Shown here: positions 25,852 through 35,545 of the stretch, in pieces | How the letters are laid out: each line of letters starts with the position of its first letter | Position numbering within the stretch: position 1 is the stretch's first letter | Source of the DNA: Anaerolinea thermophila UNI-1 | GTDB lineage: Bacteria; Chloroflexota; Anaerolineae; Anaerolineales; Anaerolineaceae | Direction: 5' to 3' | Length of the DNA stretch: 64,000 bases | Assembly (NCBI RefSeq): GCF_000199675.1 | Contig: NC_014960.1 | Coordinates: 3,100,001 to 3,164,000, forward strand | Translations under genes and position numbers: made by a program | The notes under the pieces: generated by a model | Told to the model about the DNA's origin: nothing | Database searches by the model: none | Seen by the model: only the letters and a program-made list of their open reading frames with translations

Positions 25852-26748
25852 TTAACCAACGGTAATTTGATTTTTGCCGCTTTGTTTGCTCTGATAAAGC
25901 AAGGAATCGGTTCTTTGGGTGATGGATTCCAGTGTGTCTTCTTTATCTAACAGGGTCGCACCAACCGAAACCGTAACGGTGATTTTTTGATCGCCCACCA
26001 TCAAAAAACTCTTTTCTACAAAGACCCGTATACGCTCCGCGATGGTTTTTAACCCCGCAGGTGTGACGTTGGGCAGGAAGATTAACATCTCATCACCACC
26101 CCAGCGGATTAAGGTATCTGTTCCCCGCAGGGCGCTGGCAATCGAACGGCTCACCATGAGAAGCACACGATCCCCGATCAGGTGACCAAACGTGTCATTG
26201 ATTTCCTTGAAGTTATCCACATCCAGAAAAACGACACCGCAGGGAACGTTAAACGCATTTAACTCGTAGAGGCGGGTTTGGAAAATCATTTCCGCATACC
26301 GTCTGTTCCCAATTTTTAACAGGGGGTCGATGAAAATTTCATTTTTAAGGTGTTCCAATTCCTGCAGAGTCTGCAAGGATTGAGTGCCATCGGAGAAAAC
26401 TTCAATCCCGCCGATAACATTGCCCTGCTCATCCATCAGCGGTGAAACTCGAATATGCACGGGAACGCGATGCCCGTCTTTGTGATGGAGATATAACAGC
26501 GCTTCGCGCATTTTTCCGTCAGCCATGGTGGCATGAAGAGGGCATCCCTGTACACATAATTCGCGTCCATGAGAATCGATGTGTTTGAGAATGTTGTCCG
26601 AGCAGGCTTTCCCCAAAACCTCGTCTTTGCCGTACCCTGTTAACCGTTCAGAGGCTTTATTCCAGAAAGTGATTACCCTGTTTCTGTCAACGTAGTACAC
26701 CCCGTCAAACAGGTTATCCAGCAATTCCAGGTATAAATCTTCGGACAT
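25852..26748 (-). CDS. PAS-GGDEF diguanylate cyclase
   Basis: The 298-residue protein has a PAS domain (about 1-120: DNLFDGVYYVDRNRVITFWN, with a CxxxxC-like segment CSDN...CVQGCPLH) and a GGDEF domain (about 135-298). The active-site loop reads RWGGDEM, a conservative change from GGDEF, and an RxxD inhibitory site (RGTD) lies five residues upstream, so it should make cyclic di-GMP and be product-inhibited. Cys residues near the PAS domain could report redox state, as speculation. The ATG at 26748 is preferred to a GTG six codons upstream because of spacing. It could oppose the HD-GYP protein at 314-1966. Confidence 0.87.
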   Translation of the reverse strand: MSEDLYLELLDNLFDGVYYVDRNRVITFWNKASERLTGYGKDEVLGKACSDNILKHIDSHGRELCVQGCPLHATMADGKMREALLYLHHKDGHRVPVHIRVSPLMDEQGNVIGGIEVFSDGTQSLQTLQELEHLKNEIFIDPLLKIGNRRYAEMIFQTRLYELNAFNVPCGVVFLDVDNFKEINDTFGHLIGDRVLLMVSRSIASALRGTDTLIRWGGDEMLIFLPNVTPAGLKTIAERIRVFVEKSFLMVGDQKITVTVSVGATLLDKEDTLESITQRTDSLLYQSKQSGKNQITVG

Positions 26749-26882
26749 CTTCTCATTCCCCTGCACTCTTTATATTCTACTCAGTTTGTCCAATTTTAAG
26801 GCGGGGTAATTATACTCCATGTTATTCTTCCATCTGCTTTATCCCCTCGTTATCATTTCTCAAAGCAGGTACGCGCCCAAAT

Positions 26883-26920
26883 TAAAAAAACATCCCCCCG
26901 ACAAGCCAGCGGGGGGATAG
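26883..26920 (-). terminator. Rho-independent terminator of the DHOD-like gene
   Basis: The stem ATCCCCCCG/CGGGGGGAT is followed on the minus strand by GTTTTTTT. It lies 17 bp past the stop codon. Confidence 0.88.
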
Positions 26921-26936
26921 GGTACACCTTTGATTT

Positions 26937-27944
26937 TTAGTACAGTTTCCGGTTATCAAACGTCTGCAGGGCTTTGAGGTAGTTGGCGCGCTCGAAGGCG
27001 GCTGGCTCGGCTACCGCTTTCTGGCTCATGCTCCCCTGCATCTGACTGACCGATTCATATTCAAAAGTCTCCATCCAGGCGTTCATATCGGTGAGGATTT
27101 CGCCGATGCGCTTCAAACCGTTCTGAATCAGTTCCGAAGCCAGCATGGTGACTTTCGCGCCCGCCATCATGGCTTTAAGCACCGCCTGAGCGTCATGCAC
27201 GCCCGAGGTGAGCGCCAGATCGCACGGCACGCGCCCGTACAGAATGGCAACCCAGCGCAGGGGCAGGCGCAGTTCGGCGGGCGTGCTGAGTTGCAGTGCC
27301 GGGGTCACCTCCAGGGTTTCAATATCCAGATCGGGCTGGATGAAGCGGTTGAACAGCACCAGCCCTTTGGCGCCTGCTCCCGCCAGACGCCTTGCCAGGT
27401 TGGGCAAAGCGGTGAAGAAGGGGCTGAGTTTGACTGCCACCGGGATGCTCACCCGACTGCAAACTTCCGAGACCAAATCTACATAATTCTGTTCCAGTTC
27501 CTGCGCGGTGATGTCGGTATCGGTGGGAATGTAGTACATGTTCAATTCCAGCGCATCGGCTCCGGCTTCTTCAATCTTGCGAGCGTATTCCACCCAACCG
27601 CCCGCCGAAACGCCGTTCAAACTGCCGATAATGGGAATGCTCACCGCTTCTTTGGCGCGGCGGATGAGATTCAGGTACTCTTCTGGACCGATGTTGTAAT
27701 TTTCCAGATCGGGAAAGTAACTGAGCGCCTCGGCAAAGGACTCGGTGCCGCGGTTGAGGAAGTGATCCAGCGCCAGGCTTTCGTGGGTAATCTGTTCCTC
27801 GAACAACGAGTACATCACCACCGCCGAAGCGCCGGCTTCTTCCAGACGGCGAATGCCTTCCAGTTTCTTGGAAAGCGGAGATGCCGAAGCCACCACCGGG
27901 TTTTTCAGGGTCAATCCCAGATAGGTCGCAGTTAAATTTGCCAT
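26937..27944 (-). CDS. Dihydroorotate dehydrogenase-like flavoprotein
   Basis: The 335-residue TIM-barrel protein has the class 1 DHOD pattern: LKNPVVASASPLSK, SIPIIGSLNG, GADALELNMY, VAVKLSPFF and GLVLFNRF, then ALTSGVHDAQAVLKAMMAGA. This branch is often annotated as dihydroorotate dehydrogenase but in many anaerobes sits beside pyruvate:ferredoxin oxidoreductase, as here, and may use ferredoxin or serve another reaction. ATG 27944 follows GAGGGAAGGAAT. A terminator separates it from nifJ, so it may also be transcribed from its own promoter. Confidence 0.82.
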   Translation of the reverse strand: MANLTATYLGLTLKNPVVASASPLSKKLEGIRRLEEAGASAVVMYSLFEEQITHESLALDHFLNRGTESFAEALSYFPDLENYNIGPEEYLNLIRRAKEAVSIPIIGSLNGVSAGGWVEYARKIEEAGADALELNMYYIPTDTDITAQELEQNYVDLVSEVCSRVSIPVAVKLSPFFTALPNLARRLAGAGAKGLVLFNRFIQPDLDIETLEVTPALQLSTPAELRLPLRWVAILYGRVPCDLALTSGVHDAQAVLKAMMAGAKVTMLASELIQNGLKRIGEILTDMNAWMETFEYESVSQMQGSMSQKAVAEPAAFERANYLKALQTFDNRKLY

Positions 27945-27970
27945 ATTCCTTCCCTCCTGTTTTCTCAATG

Positions 27971-28011
27971 ATAAAAGAAGCGCCTCTCACAGGCAAGCCC
28001 ATGAGAGGCGC
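27971..28011 (-). terminator. Rho-independent terminator of nifJ
   Basis: A 10-bp perfect stem GCGCCTCTCA/TGAGAGGCGC (27980-27989 with 28002-28011) is followed on the minus strand by TTCTTTTAT. Confidence 0.85.
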
Positions 28012-28023
28012 ACTGTACGGGCT

Positions 28024-31000
28024 TTAGTCGTTCCCGTTGGACTTATATTGAATGGCTGCCATTTGCTTGTAGAGTTCCCAGCGCTTGCGGGCATCTTCGC
28101 GGGCCTGTTGCATCAGCATTTCGGCGCGGGCTTCGTCCGCCTGAACCAGCATGCGGTAGCGGGTCTCGTTGTAGGCGTATTCCTGTACGTCCACCGAGGG
28201 GTCTTTGGAGTCAATGATGAGCGGGTTCTTGCCTTCCAGTGCCAGCATGGGGTTGTAGCGGTACATGGGCCAGACGCCGGAGTTGACCGCCAGTTTCTGC
28301 TGGTCCAGCCCTTTGCGCATGTCGATGCCGTGCGCGATACAGTGGCTGTAGGCAATAATCAGCGAAGGACCTTCGTAGGCATCCGCCTCAAGGAAGGCGC
28401 GCAGGGTCTGCTGGTCGTTAGCCCCCATGGCAACGCGTGCCACGTACACATACCCATAGGACATGGCAATCATCCCCAGGTCCTTCTTGGGTAAGCCCTT
28501 ACCGCTCATGGCAAACTTGGCAACCGCCGCGCGCGGGGTGGACTTGGATGCCTGACCGCCGGTGTTGGAGTACACCTCGGTATCCAGCACCAAGATATTG
28601 ACATTGCGCCCGGACGCCAGCACATGATCCAGACCGCCGTAGCCGATATCGTATGCCCAACCGTCACCGCCGACAATCCACACGCTCTTACGCACCAGGT
28701 AATCTGCCACGTTGAGCAGGTTGAAGGCGCGCGGGTCTTTAATGCCCTTGAGGATTTCCTTCAGCGCGGCAACGCGCTTGCGCTGTTCGCGCACACCCGC
28801 TTCGGTGCTTTGATCGGCTTCCAGAATGGCGGCGCTCAGGTCACTGCCCACCAGTCCGGAGAGGTCTGTCAGCAGTTCGCGGGCGTACTCGTTGAGTTTG
28901 TCGATGGTCAGGCGGAAGCCCAAACCGAACTCGGCGTTGTCTTCAAAGAGCGAGTTGGACCAGGCGGGACCGAGTCCTTCGGCATTCTTTGCCCACGGGG
29001 TGGTAGGCAGGTTGCCGCCGTAAATCGAGGAACAGCCGGTGGCGTTGGCAATCACGGCGCGCTCGCCAAACAACTGCGAAAGCAGTTTGACGTAGGGCGT
29101 CTCGCCACAGCCGGCGCAGGCGCCGGAGAATTCGAACAGTGGGCGCAGTAACTGCGAATTTTTGACCGTGGTGGGCGCAACCGCAGTCGGATCCACATCC
29201 GGCAGGCTGAGGAAGAAGTTCCAGTTTTCGCGTTCCTGCTCGCGGATGGGCGGCTGAGGCGCCATGTTGATGGCTTTGCGTCCTGCTTGGGTCTTGTCCT
29301 TGGCGGGGCAGGCTTCCACGCACAGTGCGCATCCGGTGCAGTCTTCCGGCGCTACCTGAATGGTGAACTTGGTGTTGGGGAATTCCTTGAATTTGGCGTC
29401 GATAGACTTGAAGGTCGCCGGGGCGTTTGCCAGCAGTTCCGGTTCGTACACCTTCATGCGGATGACGGCGTGCGGACATACCATGGCACATTTACCGCAC
29501 TGGATGCACAAATCAGGCTCCCACACCGGGATTTCCAGAGCGATGTTGCGTTTTTCATACTGCGCCGTGGCGGTGGGGAAAGTGCCGTCCACCGGCATGG
29601 CAGAGACGGGCAGGTTATCGCCCTCAAAGACCATCATCGGCGCCAGCACGTCGCGCACGAATTCAGGCGCTTCGGGTCCAACTGCCGGGCGGCGGCTGAA
29701 GGTGCTGGTCACCTGATCGGGGACTTTCACTTCATACAGGTTTGCCAGGGTTTGATCCACGGCTTCAAAGTTCTTCTGCACCACGGCTTCGCCACGCTTG
29801 CCGTAGGTCTTCTGGATGGCTTTCTTAATCTCGGCGATGGCTTGTTCGCGCGGCAGGACGCCGGAGATGGCAAAGAAGCAGGTCTGCATGATGGTGTTGA
29901 TGCGCTGCCCCATGCCAGTGCGGTTCGCCACTTCGTAAGCGTCGATGACGTAGAACTTCAGTTTCTTTTCGATGATGTCCTTCTGCACCTCGCGCGGCAG
30001 GTGATTCCAGACCTCATCCGGTCCGTAAATACTGTTGAGCAGGAAGACCGCGCCGGGTTTGGCGTAGCGGGTGATATCCAGGCGCTCCAGGAAGGAGAAC
30101 TGGTGGCAAGCCACGAAATCTGCCTGGCGAATCAGGTAGGGAGCGCGCAGGGGCTTGGGACCAAAGCGCAGGTGCGAAATGGTCACCGAGCCGGATTTCT
30201 TGGAGTCGTACACAAAGTAGCCCTGAGCGTTGTTCTCGGTTTCTTCGCCGATAATCTTGATGGAGTTCTTATTGGCACCCACCGTGCCATCGGAGCCCAA
30301 ACCGAAGAAGACGCACTGCACGGTTGAGGAGTCAAGGATTTCAAAGTCGGGGTCATAATCCAGACTGGTGAAGGACACATCATCCACGATACCCACGGTG
30401 AAGTGATTCTTGGGCTGGCTCTTCTTGAGTTCGTCAAAGACGGCTTTGACCATGCCAGGGGTGAACTCTTTGGAAGACAAGCCATAGCGCCCACCTATCA
30501 TGGTGGGTAGGGTCTTGAAGGGGGCAAAGCCACCCGCCAGCCCTTCGGTGACGGCGGTAACCACGTCCTGATAGAGCGGTTCACCCGCCGAACCGGGCTC
30601 TTTGGTGCGGTCGAGGACAGCGATGGCTTTGGTGGTAGCAGGGAGCGCCGCCAGCAGGTGTTTGGCAGAGAAGGGGCGGTACAGGTGTACGGTCACCACA
30701 CCGACCTTTTCACCGCGTTCCACCAGGTATTTGGCGGTTTCCTCGGCAGTTTCGGCACCCGAGCCCATCAGGACAATGACACGCTCAGCATCCGGTGCAC
30801 CAGCATATTCAAAGAGATGATAGGCGCGCCCGGTCAGTTGGGCAAAGCGATCCATGGTCTTCTGAACGATTTCCGGCGTGCGGGCGTAGAAGGGGTTGAC
30901 CGTCTCACGTCCCTGGAAGTACACATCGGGGTTCTGCGCCGTGCCGCGCAGAACGGGATGATCGGGGCTGAGCGCACGCTTGCGGTGTTCAGCGATAAGT

Positions 31001-31596
31001 TCATCGGAAATCATCGCGCGCATGTCGTCTTCGGTGAGTTCTTCAATCTTCTGCACTTCATGAGAGGTGCGGAAACCGTCGAAGAAGTGAAGGAAAGGCA
31101 CACGGGCTTCCAGCGTGGCGGCGTGGGCAATCAACGCCATGTCGTGAGCTTCCTGCACCGAGCGGGATGCCAGCAAGGCAAAGCCAGTCTGACGGGTCGC
31201 CATCACGTCGGAGTGGTCACCGAAAATGGAAAGCGCCTGCGCCGCCAACGCACGCGCCGAAACGTGAATCACCAGCGGGGTGAGTTCACCGGCAATTTTG
31301 TACATATTGGGAATCATCAAGAGCAAGCCCTGAGAGGCGGTAAAGGTAGTGGAAAGCGCCCCCGATTGCAGAGCGCCGTGCACCGCGCCTGCCGCGCCGC
31401 CCTCGGACTGCATTTCTACCACCAGCGGTACGGTGCCCCACAGATTCTTGACCTTCTTCGCCATCCATTCATCTGACCATTCTCCCATGGCGGAAGAAGG
31501 GGTAATGGGGTAAATGGCAATGACCTCGCTGGCGCGGTAGGCCACCCGCGCAACCGCCTCATTGCCATCCAAAGTAATTTTTTGACGATTGCTCAT
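28024..31596 (-). CDS. nifJ: Pyruvate:ferredoxin (flavodoxin) oxidoreductase
   Basis: The 1190-residue single-chain enzyme oxidises pyruvate with coenzyme A to acetyl-CoA, CO2 and reduced ferredoxin, central to anaerobic metabolism. Domain order is standard: pyruvate/TPP domain I (AIYPITPSSAMGEWSD), the middle domains, two 4Fe-4S clusters in CIQCGKCAMVCPH and CTGCALCVEACP, then the TPP-binding C-terminal part (GGDGWAYDIGYGG, and CAGCGETPY for the third cluster). All cluster cysteines seen are intact. ATG 31596 is chosen because AGGAG lies seven bases upstream; an earlier in-frame start two codons up overlaps that site. Confidence 0.96.
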   Translation of the reverse strand: MSNRQKITLDGNEAVARVAYRASEVIAIYPITPSSAMGEWSDEWMAKKVKNLWGTVPLVVEMQSEGGAAGAVHGALQSGALSTTFTASQGLLLMIPNMYKIAGELTPLVIHVSARALAAQALSIFGDHSDVMATRQTGFALLASRSVQEAHDMALIAHAATLEARVPFLHFFDGFRTSHEVQKIEELTEDDMRAMISDELIAEHRKRALSPDHPVLRGTAQNPDVYFQGRETVNPFYARTPEIVQKTMDRFAQLTGRAYHLFEYAGAPDAERVIVLMGSGAETAEETAKYLVERGEKVGVVTVHLYRPFSAKHLLAALPATTKAIAVLDRTKEPGSAGEPLYQDVVTAVTEGLAGGFAPFKTLPTMIGGRYGLSSKEFTPGMVKAVFDELKKSQPKNHFTVGIVDDVSFTSLDYDPDFEILDSSTVQCVFFGLGSDGTVGANKNSIKIIGEETENNAQGYFVYDSKKSGSVTISHLRFGPKPLRAPYLIRQADFVACHQFSFLERLDITRYAKPGAVFLLNSIYGPDEVWNHLPREVQKDIIEKKLKFYVIDAYEVANRTGMGQRINTIMQTCFFAISGVLPREQAIAEIKKAIQKTYGKRGEAVVQKNFEAVDQTLANLYEVKVPDQVTSTFSRRPAVGPEAPEFVRDVLAPMMVFEGDNLPVSAMPVDGTFPTATAQYEKRNIALEIPVWEPDLCIQCGKCAMVCPHAVIRMKVYEPELLANAPATFKSIDAKFKEFPNTKFTIQVAPEDCTGCALCVEACPAKDKTQAGRKAINMAPQPPIREQERENWNFFLSLPDVDPTAVAPTTVKNSQLLRPLFEFSGACAGCGETPYVKLLSQLFGERAVIANATGCSSIYGGNLPTTPWAKNAEGLGPAWSNSLFEDNAEFGLGFRLTIDKLNEYARELLTDLSGLVGSDLSAAILEADQSTEAGVREQRKRVAALKEILKGIKDPRAFNLLNVADYLVRKSVWIVGGDGWAYDIGYGGLDHVLASGRNVNILVLDTEVYSNTGGQASKSTPRAAVAKFAMSGKGLPKKDLGMIAMSYGYVYVARVAMGANDQQTLRAFLEADAYEGPSLIIAYSHCIAHGIDMRKGLDQQKLAVNSGVWPMYRYNPMLALEGKNPLIIDSKDPSVDVQEYAYNETRYRMLVQADEARAEMLMQQAREDARKRWELYKQMAAIQYKSNGND

Positions 31597-31820
31597 AACC
31601 ACACTCCTGTAAAAATGATTTCAGACATGCGGATCTGCCCCCTGCAGAGATTTCCTTTGCTATTTCACTGGTCTGAACAGGTTCGAGCCTGTCAATCTAA
31701 AGAGTTTATGTCCAAACATCTAAATCGGATAGTAATATATTTCTTAACAAAAAATGGGATTTGTCATAAAACCCCTCAACCATTTTATGCAGGTTGTGCC
31801 TTATTAAAGCCCCAAACCGG
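31597..31820. other. Intergenic region between nifJ and recJ
   Basis: About 220 bp, AT-rich toward 31720-31790. It must carry the nifJ promoter on the minus strand, but I see no convincing -35/-10 pair. A short inverted repeat GAACAGGTTCGAGCCTGT lies at about 31675-31692. No coding potential is evident. Confidence 0.35.
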
Positions 31821-34124
31821 TTACGAAAACAGAGACATGCGTTGGGCGCTGAGGTAAAAGCGACGGTAGGCGGCAGTTTCCTCCAGGGCGGTTTGTAACT
31901 GTTTCTGGTAAGCAGGGGCTTCGCCGGTGGGCTGGCGCGTGCCCTCTGAAATGATGACTCCCGTATCGGTAAAGCGCACCCGCACAAAACCGCAGGCTTC
32001 AAGATAGCACAACCCCAAACGCACCGCCGCTTCGCTTTGTGCGGTCAGCCCCGCCAGTTTTTCCAGCGTCACGGTGCGTTTCTGGCGCATCATGAATTTA
32101 ACCAGACCCGCCAACCGCTGCAGAAACGGCTCGGTCTCCTCCGTTTGAGGGTTTACCCCAAACAGTACCACCTGTTTGGGCTTAACCTGCTCCAGGGCTT
32201 TGCGCAGAACACTATTGGAAGGCGGCACCGTCCAGACGATGAGCATATCTGCAGGCTGCAGAGCAGTGCGGTCGCGGGCAATCTGGCTCAGGTGCTCCAG
32301 CGCCTCCCCCTCGCCCCAAACCTGGACATAGGGGGCTTCTGCCATCATTCTTTCCAAAAGTGGCAAGGGATGCGCCTCAGCACGGTAATCCATCACCTCG
32401 AGCATGCCGTACAGATCAATTTGCTCCACCTGGCGCGGGCGCCAGTCCAGCCACTCCACCTGAACATCGCGCGTACCCTGATAGGTGGATGCTCGCAGGG
32501 TACAGGCAAGGTCGAACCAGCCTTCAGGCAAGTCCGCGTTTGCCCCATTCCACCACAACACCCCCCGCTCGTTGCCCATGCGGTCTTCAACGGTAATGCG
32601 CAGATGGTCGTCATTGCGTCCGATAGCAATGACGTTGCTAATGCGCACATCCGGCACCATCAAAGCGGGGGTAGGGTTACCCGGACCAAAAGGCGCCAAT
32701 TGCTCCAGGGCTTCGGCAACCTTGAGATGAATCTCTTCCAGGCGCAGGACGGCTTCCAACTGCAAGGTGCGTTCGGGCAAGCCACCCAGCGCGTCCACCT
32801 GCGCCTGCACCTGGCGTGTCAGACAGGCGCGGAAAGCAGGCAGTTGCTCTGCCATCAGCGCCAGCCCCGCCGCCATAGGATGCCCGCCAAAACCAATCAA
32901 GAGGTCCTTGCAGGCCGTGATCGCGGCGGTGATGTCCACCCCTTCAATGGAGCGGGCAGAACCGCGCAGAATTCCGCTTGATGAAGCACTCATCAGAATC
33001 ACCGGGCGATGGTAGCGTTGGGCCAAATGTGACGCGGCAATGCCGATCACCCCGGGTGCCCATTGGGAATTTTCCAGAATCAGCACCGGTGCGCGCAAGA
33101 GGGATGAATCGGTGCGCAAGCGGTCTTCCGCCGCCGCCAGCACCTGCGCAGTGAGAAATTGGCGGCGCATGTTGAGGATTTCCAGTTCTTCCGCCAACAC
33201 CCGCGCGCGGGCTTCATCGGTGGTGGTCAGCAATTCCACTGCCGGATTGGCATCCCCCAGACGCCCCAGTGCGTTCAGGCGCGGCGCCAGCACGAAACCC
33301 AGGTGTTCCTCGTTCAGCCACAACCGAGACACCTCGGCGCGCTCCAGCACTGCCCGGACACCCAGCCGTTTGCCGCGGCGCAGTTCCTGCAAGCCCTGCT
33401 GCAGCAGGTAGCGGGTATCGCCAATTTGCAGGGCGACATCGGCAACAATGCCCAGCGCCACCAGGTCCAGCAGTTCCTGCGCCCGTTCGGGCTGCCCAGC
33501 ACGGGTGAGCAGTGCCAGCGCCAGTTGATAGGCTACCCCCACCCCGGGCAAGCCGCACATGGGGTGATTCTCCGGGAGCAGGCGCGGGGTGAGGTGTGTC
33601 AGTGCGGGGGGAAGGCGTTCGCCCAGCAGGTGGTGATCGGTGACAATGACTTCCAAACTGCGCTCGCGGGCGTATTCCAGGGCTTCAAAGGCGGTGATGC
33701 CCGTATCGCAGGTAATCATCAGGTCGGCGCCCTGTTCGAGAATTTTCTCCAGATATGGAATGTTGACGCCGTGGCCTTCGGTTTCGCGCACCGGCACGTG
33801 ATAGCGCGGCTCCGCCCCCAGCCAGCGCAGGGTTTGCACCAGCAGAGCGGTGGCAGTTTGCCCATCCACGTCAAAATCGCCCCAAACCCAGATGCGTTCA
33901 CCGCGCTGAATCGCCCGGGAGATGCGCTGACAGGCAATCTCCATTCCCGGCAGGTCTTCAGGCGGGGCAGGCTGGTAGAAAGCCGGGTTAAGGAAGGCAC
34001 GGGCGCGCTGCGGGTCAGTAATCCCGCGATGCGCCAAAATGCGCGCGATCAGCCCCTGCCCGCCGGTCACTTCCAGCAAAGCGGCAGGAATGCCGTTTTC
34101 ACGCGGTTCAATCCACTGGAACAT
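31821..34124 (-). CDS. recJ: Single-stranded-DNA-specific exonuclease RecJ
   Basis: The 767-residue protein has the DHH phosphoesterase motifs in order: WGDFDVDGQTATALL, TCDTG, VTDHHLLGE, then the DHHA1 part with SARSIEGVDITAAI and GFGGHPMAAGLAL, and an OB-like region. RecJ degrades single-stranded DNA 5' to 3' in repair and recombination. A C-terminal extension of about 200 residues, including a winged-helix-like segment near the end, makes it longer than E. coli RecJ, as is common. The ATG is preceded by GGAGGT with almost no spacing and by TATAAT six bases upstream, so the mRNA may be leaderless. IS copy 2 lies 124 bp upstream. Confidence 0.93.
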   Translation of the reverse strand: MFQWIEPRENGIPAALLEVTGGQGLIARILAHRGITDPQRARAFLNPAFYQPAPPEDLPGMEIACQRISRAIQRGERIWVWGDFDVDGQTATALLVQTLRWLGAEPRYHVPVRETEGHGVNIPYLEKILEQGADLMITCDTGITAFEALEYARERSLEVIVTDHHLLGERLPPALTHLTPRLLPENHPMCGLPGVGVAYQLALALLTRAGQPERAQELLDLVALGIVADVALQIGDTRYLLQQGLQELRRGKRLGVRAVLERAEVSRLWLNEEHLGFVLAPRLNALGRLGDANPAVELLTTTDEARARVLAEELEILNMRRQFLTAQVLAAAEDRLRTDSSLLRAPVLILENSQWAPGVIGIAASHLAQRYHRPVILMSASSSGILRGSARSIEGVDITAAITACKDLLIGFGGHPMAAGLALMAEQLPAFRACLTRQVQAQVDALGGLPERTLQLEAVLRLEEIHLKVAEALEQLAPFGPGNPTPALMVPDVRISNVIAIGRNDDHLRITVEDRMGNERGVLWWNGANADLPEGWFDLACTLRASTYQGTRDVQVEWLDWRPRQVEQIDLYGMLEVMDYRAEAHPLPLLERMMAEAPYVQVWGEGEALEHLSQIARDRTALQPADMLIVWTVPPSNSVLRKALEQVKPKQVVLFGVNPQTEETEPFLQRLAGLVKFMMRQKRTVTLEKLAGLTAQSEAAVRLGLCYLEACGFVRVRFTDTGVIISEGTRQPTGEAPAYQKQLQTALEETAAYRRFYLSAQRMSLFS

Positions 34125-34130
34125 ACCTCC

Positions 34131-34136
34131 ATTATA
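34131..34136 (-). promoter_or_regulatory. -10 box of recJ, leaderless geometry
   Basis: TATAAT on the minus strand ends six bases before the recJ ATG. The intervening GGAGGT would be too close to act as a ribosome site. The box lies on the recJ side of IS copy 2 and is intact. Confidence 0.5.
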
Positions 34137-34256
34137 TCTGAGGGCACTGGATTGGGGCAGACTGAGGAAAAGGCAAAGCCAAACTGTAAAAATCCTGTTC
34201 TTTACAAATTGTACTAAAATGATATAGATTGAAACCTTGAAACTATACTCTAATTC

Positions 34257-35174
34257 TGCTCTGTTGCAAAGATAGGTTAGGAAGAGATACACCTAGCGGT
34301 GTATGTTGTAGACCAGTCCTTTGATAATCGGTTCTCGGTTTTGCAGGCTGCGTTTCCGCGAGCGGATGGCTTGCCCGAATTTGCGCTTGATGACCGAATT
34401 CACGGTTTCGGTCTTCCAGCGTTGACCATAGAGACCATCCAGGCGAGCCGCAGAGACAAGCTCGCTTCTTGCTCGTCGTTCAGGGGCCAGCAAATTTCCA
34501 CCTCGCCGAACGGGTGGAATCAAGTCTTGAGGCCGGACAGTCCGACCATCGAACCCTGAATCGGCCAGCAAGACCCAAGCCCGACGTTTGGCAAACCGCC
34601 TGGCTTTGCGGCGCAGATAGCCCAGATAAGGGGCATCGCTACCTGGACCCCAGCCGGATTGCATCGCAAGGATGAATTGCGAGACAATTCCAACGGCATA
34701 AACGCCCTTCGCCCAGTGGCGATAGGCTTTTCCCGAACGGCTTTGGTAGTAAGAACTGGCCGGGCCGGGTGAGAAGCCGGTACTATCGGCAGCCACCCCT
34801 TCTTCTTCAGGCCGTCCGATTTCCTCGAGCAAGGTCTCGTTCATGCGCATCCAATCCGCTTTGCGTATCTTGGCGTAGGTACGTTGCAGGGTCGTATGAT
34901 CGGGAACACGCGGTAATTCCAGCTCCTTACCAACCGCATCGCTTGCCAGCAGCCATTCTTCCATGTCGCGATAGCTGAGATTCAGGTAGAACATCAACAA
35001 AACACAGGCCCCCAACTGCGGCAACGTGAAGTGATGGGGACTCTTGGCATGTGAATACATCGGTAATGCTTGTTTGGCAAGCCGGTAGGCGATCCTCGCC
35101 ACTCGGACGTATCTGCTTTCTCGTGTGGTCATACCGTATGTTTACCACATTTCAACCATGATTGCAACAGAGCA
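34257..35174 (-). mobile_element. Insertion sequence, copy 2 (918 bp, IS5-like)
   Basis: This is the second copy of the element at 4876-5793, with the same length, 13-bp ends, orientation and encoded protein, but a different 9-bp target duplication. It separates recJ from spoVS. The two copies could in principle recombine or move the 28 kb between them. Confidence 0.92.
34293..35132 (-). CDS. DDE transposase of IS copy 2
   Basis: A 279-residue transposase identical in predicted sequence to that of copy 1, with the three DDE motifs (ADSTGF, ADSGFDG, and the TETVNSVIKRKFG E-box). No frameshift or stop is present. Confidence 0.9.
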   Translation of the reverse strand: MTTRESRYVRVARIAYRLAKQALPMYSHAKSPHHFTLPQLGACVLLMFYLNLSYRDMEEWLLASDAVGKELELPRVPDHTTLQRTYAKIRKADWMRMNETLLEEIGRPEEEGVAADSTGFSPGPASSYYQSRSGKAYRHWAKGVYAVGIVSQFILAMQSGWGPGSDAPYLGYLRRKARRFAKRRAWVLLADSGFDGRTVRPQDLIPPVRRGGNLLAPERRARSELVSAARLDGLYGQRWKTETVNSVIKRKFGQAIRSRKRSLQNREPIIKGLVYNIHR

Positions 35175-35269
35175 CTCTAATTCCGTTAAAATTTGTTTAG
35201 GTATGTTCATGCCCCCTGTGCATTGAGCAGCATCCTGTACACACTGAACAACAAGGAAGGAGATTGGCG

Positions 35270-35530
35270 ATGGACGTGATCAAGGTAAAGGCAAATTCGC
35301 GCACTGCGGCGGTTGCGGGGGCAATTGCCGGGGTTATCCGCGAACACAAGCATGCCGAAGTTCAGGCAATTGGCGCTGGAGCGGTCAACCAAGCCATCAA
35401 AGCACTCGTACTGGCAAAGGGGTACCTCGCCGAGGACGGAATTTCCATCGTCGCCGTACCGGAATTTGTAGATGTTGAAATTGACGGAAAGGTTCGCACC
35501 GCCATCAAACTCATCGTCGAGCCACGCTAA
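35270..35530 (+). CDS. spoVS: SpoVS-family protein
   Basis: The 86-residue protein matches SpoVS along its whole length: MDVIKVKANSRTAAVAGAIAG, AEVQAIGAGAVNQAIKAL and the acidic EFVDVEIDGK. SpoVS is an Alba-like fold protein needed for coat and septum steps in Bacillus sporulation, but it also occurs in non-sporulating Chloroflexota and Deinococcota, where its role is unknown. ATG 35270 is preceded by GGAAGGAG with seven-base spacing. It converges with the kinase gene after 15 bp. Confidence 0.9.
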   Translation: MDVIKVKANSRTAAVAGAIAGVIREHKHAEVQAIGAGAVNQAIKALVLAKGYLAEDGISIVAVPEFVDVEIDGKVRTAIKLIVEPR

Positions 35531-35545
35531 TCGTCGTTCCTGCGC

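Larger units (their letters stand above)
34248..35183. repeat. 9-bp target-site duplication flanking IS copy 2
   Basis: CTCTAATTC occurs at 34248-34256 and at 35175-35183, directly outside the element ends. Confidence 0.9.
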